DNA of 64,000 nucleotides from Xiphias gladius. Taxonomy: Eukaryota; Chordata; Actinopteri; Istiophoriformes; Xiphiidae. The notes under the pieces are model-generated. The model made no database searches and was not told the DNA's origin. It saw only the letters and a list, made by a program, of their open reading frames with translations. Position numbers and translations under genes: made by a program. Each line of letters begins with the position of its first letter. Position 1 is the first letter of the stretch. The DNA lies in contig NC_053405.1 in NCBI RefSeq assembly GCF_016859285.1, positions 989,760 through 1,053,759 of the forward strand. The letters are read 5' to 3'. Of the stretch, positions 56,701 through 64,000 are shown piece after piece.

Positions 56701-59700
56701 TTTACCTCTAGATCACTTAGCAAAATCAGCAATTAAAACATTCAGATGAAAGGCAAACAATAAAATAATAAAACCATGAAATGATTTGTTTGATCTTTTC
56801 TTAAACTTATTTAAAAATTAAAACGTGCAGGCTTGTATCCTTTTAATATCAATTTTTAATATTTTCTTATTGTTATTGGCTGTCAATCAGGATAAATTAG
56901 CAGTTTGAATGTATCACTGAGGTTCCTTTTAAATGTTGATGGGAATTTGTCATAATTTTTGACATTTTAAAGAGTAAATCATAAATGTTAATAAAAAAAT
57001 AGCAGCAGATTAATCAAGAATAAAAATCCAATAAGGAAAGTAGCAGTTCTATTCACCTTAGATCACGTTGGATTTAGACATTTCAGTTCATGAAATTCAT
57101 CAAATTGACAGTCACGTTGCTGCGGCGACTCTTCTAACCGACCCCGCCCCTGTGTCTCAGTCCAGAGGAACATGTTGGACTTCCCGCAGCACGTGTCCCC
57201 GTGTAAGGACGTCCGAGCGGCGAGCACCGAGGCCGACAAATGTCTGTCGGAGTTCGACGTGGAGATGAGCATGAGGGAGGACGTCTACCAGAGGATAGTC
57301 GCTCTGGAGGTGAGCTGACGGACACAGAACCCACCTCACACCTCTAACAACCAATCAGCAGACAGATCGCAAGGTAGATGAACGGAGAGATGATTGATTG
57401 ATAAGTCTGTCAGCCATCCCATAACCAGACGCCTGAGAATAATGTACCCAAAATAAAAAGCTCCCTGTTCCTCGGCCCATCGGATCACAGTCGTAACCCT
57501 GGTCTCCTCTGAAAGGAAACTCTTTAAATCGTAAAACCAAAAAGTCAGAGTGAGTAGCAGAGAAACTGAACCAAAGTTACAGAGACACAAACATGGTGGA
57601 AATGTGTTTAAAAATGTGAAACGTTCAAATTTCTTCAGAACTGGTACTGAAGAAGCTACTGGTCTTCATCCCGGACCTGGTGACATCCGAGCACCACAGT
57701 GGTGAATTAAAAGCTTAATCTTGTCGTAGTGCCGCCGAATTTTGATACAGAAAATATAAAGAACATACTGGATGTGCGAAGCAAATTTGGTGCCATTTGA
57801 ACAAATGTTCTAAAATATTCTAAAAATGTGTGACGGCGGCGTTATTTGCATCAAATTTGGAACGATAACACTGGATCTGTACGCCAAATGTTAAAATCAT
57901 GTAAAACGGCGTAATCCTGTATATTAGGGGAAACGTGTTAGAGCGCTGCTGTCGGATCCAGGGAACATCCAGGGTTGACAAACCAAGTTTTGTTGTAGTT
58001 TGTAGAATCTGTGAATTCAGTTTTGTTTGTTTTTTTGTTGTTGTTTTTTTTCCCCAAATATCACACTGTCCAATCAAGGCTCGAAAAATGTGTAGCTCCA
58101 AACAGAGAACAGCATTAGACAGTTATGCTCCAAAGAATATTTTTAAACCAATTTTGTCTCTATGAGGTGAAAAACCAGCAATTAGTCTCAGTACTTCTTT
58201 TTTCCTTTTTAATTCAGGATTTGTAGCCACTGTGATGATCAATTCTGCTCCCAGTTTCTAAGTCTTCCGCGTTCTCGCTGATTGCTGTTGTTTCTGTGCG
58301 CAGAAGAAGATCAACGCCGAGAGCCTCACTGCAGAGTCGAACCGTTACATGGCGCGACTGATCAAACTGGGGAAGAGGAACGGCCTCCACCTGCCCAAAG
58401 AGATGCAAGAGGTGACCGCCGCTTCTTCGTGCAGGAAAAGTTTAAAGTTTAAAGATTTGCAGCAGCAGCTCCACTGTTTCGTTTCAGAAAAGATGACCAT
58501 TGCTAGATGTTAATTAGCAATCGATCAATTCTGTAGTATAAAAGATCACATCAGTTCATATCTGGGATGTCCCAGTCTCTCTCTCTTCTGAAATATAGAG
58601 CCCAAACAGATATATGAAATATGTCTCTGACCTTGGGCTGACATTTAGTTAATGGTTTTTGTGTATTTTATGTCCGTAATAAGACAGCTGCACAGTGCAC
58701 ACTTAGCGTAATACACGGTATGCCTATGGTATAAATAGAAAAACATTTCAGTTATACTTTGTATTTTTTTTGTTTTTGTATTATTTGTGTCCTATAGTAG
58801 AGTGTTGTTATGGATCTGCGGTGGCATGAAGGTTTGAACAACATCTAGAAAACCTCTTTTCAACCCCAGAATGAAAAACATCTGCAGATTTGAGAAACAT
58901 CACTGTTTGGTGATTTTTGTTACAGCTCTCATCACAACACATGCTGATGCAGTTCTGCCATATCATTAATTGAAACGTTTGTTAATTGGTGTTCAAGCCC
59001 CAAAGGTGCAGAACCCTATTGTGTTTGTGCCGGTTCATTATTATTGTTGTTGTTGTTATTACCATTGTTGTGACTATGTATTGTTCTTATCATTGTTGTC
59101 ATCATTGTTTTTCTTCCCAGTTGGCTCAAATTGTCATGAGCTGGAATGAGCTAGAATCATGAAACTTTGCCCAGTATCTGGAAATGATGTACAAGACATA
59201 TGAGCTCAATCAGCCAGATGGTGGCGCTGTAAATAAGGCCAGAAAACGCAATTTTGGAAAGGCCACGCCCCTGACATAGAGAGTTCGATTGACTTCATTG
59301 ATGGACACTCTTTTGAAAAACACATTTGACATCTCCTCCTAAACCATAGGTCTGATTGCTACCAAACTGTCTGTGGATCATCATTGGACCAATCTTATCA
59401 AAAGTTGCATAAGGCTTGTTGATGTCTTGTTTACTTTTCAAGATGTTGACCAAGAAACTTCTCAAAGAGAAGGGCTTAGCAAGAAAATGGCCAAACCTAA
59501 TAAATCTAGGTACATTTCTTCAGGTCATGTTTGGGAATGGGTCTACCAAAGCACTTTGAGCCCGACCCATAGGGGGCGCCACAAATACCAAAATGGTGTA
59601 CCTCAAAACCCAGTGGACAGAATAATTTATTTGAAATCATTAAGAGAAACGATTGTCTGGGATTCCTTGAGTGCGATGCGAAGGCAACGGGACTTGCTTG

Positions 59701-62700
59701 CAGTTCTTGAAGACGTTTCGCCTCTCATTCGAAAGGCTTCTTCAGTTCTACCTGGCTAGTGTGGAGTTCCAGGTATTTATCATTTGGTGAGATCAGCAAC
59801 AAAAGTTAGTCGTTAACCCTCGTGAACTCCCCCTAGTCAGGTAGAACTGAAGAAGCCTTTCGGATGAGAGACGAAACGTCTTCGAGAACTTCAAGCAAGT
59901 CCCGTTGCCTTCGCATAGCACTCAAGGAATCCCAGACCTGGATGACTGAGAATCTTCACAGACAGATTGTCTGGGATAATTGTTTCGCTGCTGATCACTG
60001 AGTCACTTTAGCTGTATATTTAACTTTATATTGCAGCATCATTATAAATCAGGGAAAATTTCTGGAAAATCAGTTAATGGTCGTCTGACCTTCCTCCTTC
60101 TCCACTCTGCTGTAACAGGAGATCAAAACCATCAAGAAGAAGCTGAGCAACCTTTGCATCGATTTCAACAAGAACCTCAACGAGGACACCACCAGTCTGT
60201 CCTTCACCAGAGACGAGCTGGGTGAGTTTGCTGCTCTGTGGACCTTTCAGTCAGTCAGACCTGGTCTTCCTCTGTGTGTATTAAGACTTACTGGTTTCAG
60301 GCGGCCTCCCCGAGGACTTCCTGAGCTCTCTGGAGAAAGACGGAGAGAAGCTGAAGGTCACTCTGAAGTATCCTCATTACTTCCCCACCATGAAGAAATG
60401 CTTCGTCCCAGAAACCCGCAAAAAGCTGGAAGAGGCCTTCAACTCCCGCTGCAAAGAGGTGAGACAGGGAAACCAATGACGGTTCGCTAACAGATGTTAA
60501 GATATTTAAATAGTTATGGTTTACTGGGTTTTCTTCATCAGTCATGACGCTCAGAGGGAAGAACTGAGTGAAATCTCTGAGGCAAAATGTGTTCAGAGCA
60601 AAAAGAGGTTGAAATAAAATCCAAACAGACACACAGACCTATAAATAACTCCCAGTGAGTAGTCAGAACATACACGTATAATTAAAAAAATAAAAACATG
60701 AGAATATCCAGTGTGGTGCTCAGATTCCAGTGGTACTGTGTACTTTCTACCCTGCAGGTTACTGTCAGGGCTGCTGCTTTACTCTAATCACTGTAAACAG
60801 TTGAGACAGTTTGGACGTTATTGCAAATCTCATAGGTGCTGTTGCTCATGTTAGTATGTAATGAAAATGGGAAATATAGTAGAGAGCTACGTGTGAAGTG
60901 AGGATTTTCTTTGGCTTACATTTTAAAAAATCATTAAAAAGAAGTCAGGTCAGAAAGAGCAGCAGTGAACTGTAATTATCCTTTAAAGGCCTAAACCTTG
61001 CAGAAACACAGTTGTGTTCTTTGTCTTAATGTCCCGTGGGTGTTTTCAGGAGAACTCCAGCATCCTGAAGGAGCTGGTGGAGCTTCGGGCTCAGAAAAGT
61101 TCTCTGCTCGGCTTCACCACACACGCCGACTTCGTCCTGGAGATGAACATGGCCAAATCTGGGAAGAAGGTGGCCAGCTTCCTGGGTGAGTCCTGCAGAC
61201 GGTGAAAACAACATCAACAATATTTTAACCTCCATATTTTAAGGCTTTTTCACAGAATGATAGTTACCACGGGCCTCCCTCAAACTCTGTTTACAACCTC
61301 AGACAGTGACGTAACATCCACTAACATCTACCAAAACTCCACATCCTGCTCATATCTGGCTGCAATGCACTTCCCCTGCCTAGTCTGCTGGAAATTAAAA
61401 GAATAAGAAGAAGTTAAAACAACACAGACTGGGTCTATTCCTTGGTGTGTTCCAGACAAACCACATTGCCCAAGATGTTTGACACACCCCTAATATATCT
61501 CTATGGGCTTTTGAAAATTTTATAGACGTCGTGGAAAAAGCCAGCTTACGTGATTTGTACGACTTGTATTTGTTTGCAAACGAGTACGTCAATATTCAGA
61601 ATATTTCATAAAATGTCCAAACTTACTGAACAGCAACAAAAAATGATTTCATATAATGAAATCAAAAATACAAACACAAAATGTACGCTTGACACAATTA
61701 TTGGCACTTTTGGATAAATTTAAATTAGTTCTTCAAACAACGAAACAAATGAGACTCACCTGTGCTTAATTCTCAGTGCTCACATGAATTAACCAATGAA
61801 TGGTGGTTTTACTGCATTAAAAAGGTTCTGATTGTTTCCAGTTTCTTTTTCACAATGGTGAAGACAAGAGAGCTGTCTGAGAGCATCAGAAAGGCTGTTA
61901 TCAAAAAACAGAACAATTCCAAAGGCTACAAGGAAATCGCCACAGATCGTGAAATTCCTGTTTCAACAGTTCGTAATGTTATCAAGAAGCTTCGCAGTCG
62001 TAAAACTGTTAAGATGCTTCCAGGACGTGGTGATAAAAGAAACTCAGTGAGAGAAGTCTGCAAAGGTTGATGCAGATTCTGGACAAAACACCACGCAGGA
62101 CATCTGAAGAGCTTCAGGCTGACCTAGATCAATCCGGAGTGGTGGTTTCAGCCCGTACCAGACACCACACTAAACCAAGTTGGGCTCCATGGTCGAAGGC
62201 CAAGGAGGACACCACTATTGAAAGAAAGGCACAGAAAGGCAAGTTTAGTGTTTGCAAAAACTTTCATAGATAAAAACCACAGTCTAGTGGGATAATGTTC
62301 TATGGACAGATGAAACCAGAGTAGAGCTCTCTGGGAATAAAGTGAATCAGTTTGTTTATAGGCGACGAAATGAAGCCCATAAGGAAAAGAACCTCCTACC
62401 TACAGTAAATCATGGAAGAGCTTCTATCGCGATGTGGGACAGCTTTACTGCCTCTGGTACTGGAGGCATTGACGTGTCAAAGAAATGATGAAATCAGAAG
62501 ATTGCCAAGGCATTTTAGAAAGAAATGTGTTACCCAGTGACAGAAAACTGTGTTTGAGCTGAAGGTCTCAGGTCTTTCAGCAGGACAATGACCCAAAGGA
62601 CACGTCCAGCAGCCCAAAAGAATGGTTGAAATAGAAAAGATGGACGGTTTTAAACTGGCCAGCAATGAGTCCTGACCTAAATCCCATTGAAAACCTTTGG

Positions 62701-63675
62701 AGAGAGCTGAAATCTGCCATTGCAAAAAGGACTCCTGCAAACTATAAAGAGCTTTAACACACAGCAGTGGAAGAGCTGCGGAAACTACCAGCAGACGGGT
62801 GAGAGAAGCTTCTGGATGGCTACAAGAAACATTTAGAGGCTGTCACGGTTAACAAAGGTTCTGCAACCAAATATTAGTGAAAGGTGCCGATAATTGTTTC
62901 AAGGGAACCTTTTGTGTTTGTATCGTTTCACTATTATGCAAGTTTTGTTTTTTATTTTCTTCAGTTCAGTAACCTTGGACATTTTAGTAAAAATATTCTG
63001 ATTATAAAAAATTCGTTCATTTGCATTCATTTCTGAAGATATTTTAAATTCTGTATTTAAAGTTCAGGGGAGCCAATAGTTTCAACCAGGACCGTACATC
63101 TGCCTACACAGATGACGTCAGTTGAGTAGGTGTCCTTCAGTGTGGCCCAGACCACCTCCGAATGTGGTCTCAATGCTTCTTGGGCACATTCAGACCCGTA
63201 CTTACAGCTGTTCACTGGTGATCAGATCACCTAAGACGCATGTTTACACCCGGTATGGACATGACCAATGTCCGTCCTCTATGTTTAGACAGAGTTATAA
63301 TCTGTGTTGCTGACACCTGATACGACTTCAAAACAAACCACAGTGGAGTAACTGGTGAAACAAAAAGCTGCTTAGGTTGGAAATTCTGTCACATCATCAA
63401 ACTCGGCTGCGTGTTTTCATGTAACTTAATCGGCTGCTGTGTGAAAGGTTTGGAAACATTTAGTGTTTCATTTGACAGGTGCTCTGTAGCTTTCCTCCCC
63501 TGACTCTTCTCTCGCTCTCTGTTGCCTTTCAGAGGAGCTGGCTTCTAAGCTGAAGCCTCTGGGTGATGAAGAGCGGGCGGTCATCCTCAAACTGAAGGAG
63601 AAGGAGTGTGAGAAAAGAGGCCTGCCTTTCAACGGAGAGCTGCACGCCTGGGACACCCGCTACTTCATGACCCAG
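50760..63675 (+). CDS. thop1: Thimet oligopeptidase, first eight coding exons (partial)
   Basis: Exons 50760-50772, 52845-53051, 57161-57309, 58304-58411, 60119-60221, 60301-60458, 61050-61185 and 63533-63675 join in phase to 339 residues, about half of the ~689-residue enzyme. THOP1 is a cytosolic M3 zinc metallopeptidase that trims peptides up to about 17 residues, including neuropeptides and proteasome products. Matches to human THOP1 are clear: [101 protein letters not shown] and [16 protein letters not shown]. This is the helical N-terminal half; the HEXXH zinc site lies to the right of the window. The first coding exon holds only 13 nt (MGPT plus one base). The closest relative, neurolysin (NLN), is less likely given the sgta and slc39a3 neighbours. 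Confidence 0.95.
52255..52470 (-). repeat. 'ACTTGAGTA' repeat, right half (minus copy)
   Basis: ACAAGTACTTTTACTTTTGA, ATTTTGAATGCAGGACTAC, GTAGTAAAGGATATGAGTAC and CTTCCACTGCTG are words of the same family, giving the end not present at 49.5 kb. Confidence 0.6.
52566..52770 (+). repeat. LINE 3'-tail-like repeat with A-rich end
   Basis: TGTAAGAATCAGAAACAGGC, TTTACCAAGTAGGTTTTCAC, GCACGTAATTGGCTTCGGTG, then A-rich AATAAATAAATA. It ends 75 bp upstream of thop1 exon 2. Confidence 0.5.
54122..54385 (+). mobile_element. hAT-like MITE copy in thop1 intron 2
   Basis: AATGGTTAGTCAATTAACTA, ATTAGTCGATCGATGG, CTGGACTGTTGGTCAGACAA and CAGTAGATTAATTGATATTG, closed by GGGTGCAGCC, follow the family order. 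A second, more decayed copy lies at about 53340-53575. Confidence 0.6.
56060..56425. repeat. Degenerate 'CGAAATTACAAGA' tandem array
   Basis: Words such as GTCGAAATTTCAAGATGCTA, ATCGAAATTACAACAT, ATCGAAATTACAGGATGCTA and ATCGAAATGATGAAATG recur every ~25-35 bp with heavy drift. Confidence 0.65.
57310..58303. other. thop1: thop1 intron 3
   Basis: No repeat family or coding segment recognised, apart from a T-rich run (58022-58052). Confidence 0.5.
59115..59640 (+). repeat. Teleost interspersed repeat in thop1 intron 4
   Basis: Phrases GAAACTTTGCCCAGTATCTG, AGATGGTGGCGCTGTAAATA, AAAGGCCACGCCCCTGACAT and CCCATAGGGGGCGCCACAA match a repeat type I know from other teleost introns. The class is unknown. 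It leads directly into the foldback element. Confidence 0.5.
59651..59937. mobile_element. Foldback element with ~116-120-bp arms
   Basis: The arm 59651-59770 is the near-perfect reverse complement of 59822-59937, around a 51-nt spacer. Shared words include GAACTGAAGAAGCCTTTCG, AGGCGAAACGTCTTC/AGACGAAACGTCTTC and CAAGCAAGTCCCGTTGCCTT. A direct copy of GATTGTCTGGGAT (59651-59663) recurs at 59965-59977, just after CTGGATGACTGAGAATCTTC, and might be a target duplication. The GAAACGTCTTC motif is familiar from teleost repeats, possibly Penelope-like termini, but I cannot assign it. Confidence 0.75.
61597..63000 (+). mobile_element. Tc1-like transposon, decayed
   Basis: Inverted terminal segments of about 111-117 bp are recognisable at 61597-61707 and 62884-63000: CAGAATATTT...AAATGTCCAA...TTACTGAAC...ACAAACACAAAA...ATTATTGGCAC on the left, its complement on the right. 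The true outer ends probably lie further out (the right side continues to about 63098) but the left outer part has decayed. The length fits fish Tc1 elements with long IR/DR-type termini. It sits in thop1 intron 7 in the same orientation as the gene. Confidence 0.8.
61855..62877 (+). pseudogene. Broken Tc1-like transposase
   Basis: The ATG at 61855 opens a helix-turn-helix region ([19 protein letters not shown], then [11 protein letters not shown]) that runs to a TGA at 62068-62070. Transposase-like sequence goes on downstream in other frames, with stops: the region for the first catalytic Asp (about 62305), the second Asp (about 62587) and the final Glu in an NPIENLW-type motif (about 62680-62710) can be picked out, but not in one frame. 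Overall span fits a ~340-residue Tc1 transposase, so the copy was full length before frameshifts and stops killed it. No product expected. Confidence 0.8.
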
Positions 63676-64000
63676 GTAAGAGCTGCACACCTGGAACACT
63701 TGCTACTACAGCCACATTTACCAAGATCGGTTTTTGTAAAGCGAGACGAGATGAAGAAAAAAAGAACATAGCCGGACTCTTCCAGCTGCTCCAGAGTGCT
63801 TTTTATTTTATTTTATTTTACTTTACCTTTTTCATTTATTTATGGATCCGCAAGACACAGAGAATCCAAGAGTAACATCAGAATGTTAAAAGCTAAATGG
63901 TTGAAAAGCTTAAATGAAATTGAGTTTTTAACGCAGCGACTGTTTTTCCATCCCGAGCTGTACAGGCAGCAGTCTTAATATTCCAAATTCATCACCACCA
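63676..64000. other. thop1: Start of thop1 intron 8
   Basis: Intron after donor CCCAG|GTAAGA. It has a short (TTTTA)n run at about 63800-63821. Nothing else recognised before the window ends. Confidence 0.6.

Larger units (their letters stand above)
53052..57160. other. thop1: thop1 intron 2
   Basis: Contains two degraded hAT-like MITE copies (about 53340-53575 and 54122-54385, both with the AGATTAATTGATA or GTCGATCGATGG words) and the CGAAAT array at 56.1-56.4 kb. Small ORFs here do not resemble proteins I know. The rest is unremarkable AT-rich DNA. Confidence 0.5.

Noticed and set aside
60222..60300. Very short (79-bp) thop1 intron read as a possible artefact
   Set aside because: It has standard GT and AG ends, restores the GGLPEDF junction in phase, and introns of 80-90 bp also occur in sgta here.

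Overview
The window looks like nuclear DNA from a ray-finned fish, probably a percomorph teleost. Genes are split into short exons by compact GT-AG introns. Intergenic and intronic DNA is full of (CA)n tracts, short inverted-repeat transposons, a tRNA-derived SINE and a decayed Tc1-like element of the kinds abundant in teleosts. The encoded proteins match vertebrate families. The species cannot be read from the sequence.

Layout, left to right. (1) 499-1359, plus strand: the last two coding exons of a tetraspanin. (2) 1360-9990: intergenic DNA between two convergent 3' ends, mostly repeats. (3) 9991-27992, minus strand: a complete 11-exon gene for an excitatory amino acid transporter of the EAAT5 (SLC1A7) clade; every exon phase joins and the product is 578 residues. 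(4) 28104-33822: intergenic, with several non-autonomous DNA transposons. (5) 33823-36095, minus: slc39a3 (zinc transporter ZIP3), two coding exons, 321 residues, with probable 5' UTR exons near 36.2 and 39.3 kb. (6) 39.3-42.7 kb: intergenic, with a SINE and microsatellites. (7) 42685-47602, minus: sgta, ten coding exons, 333 residues, with a 5' UTR exon near 49.2 kb. (8) 50760 to beyond the right edge, plus: the first eight coding exons (339 residues) of thop1, thimet oligopeptidase. Introns of thop1 hold a foldback repeat and a dead Tc1-like transposon.

slc39a3, sgta and thop1 lie in the same order and relative orientation as I know for human 19p13.3, so this is an old conserved block. sgta and thop1 are divergent, with a ~1.5 kb spacer between the proposed sgta 5' exon and the thop1 start. 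The genes do not form a pathway: they cover membrane zinc uptake, tail-anchored/ubiquitin-linked chaperoning, cytosolic peptide degradation, glutamate transport and a membrane scaffold.

I found no undescribed multi-gene system. The features most worth a second look are an 87-bp intron in the glutamate transporter that is fully open in frame, a GC-AG intron in the same gene, a Gly-Ala-Ala expansion inside the C-terminal part of SGTA, several well-bounded miniature transposons with intact terminal repeats, and a ~120-bp-arm foldback element in thop1. All exon models come from reading splice sites, phase and family similarity by eye; no search or alignment was run.
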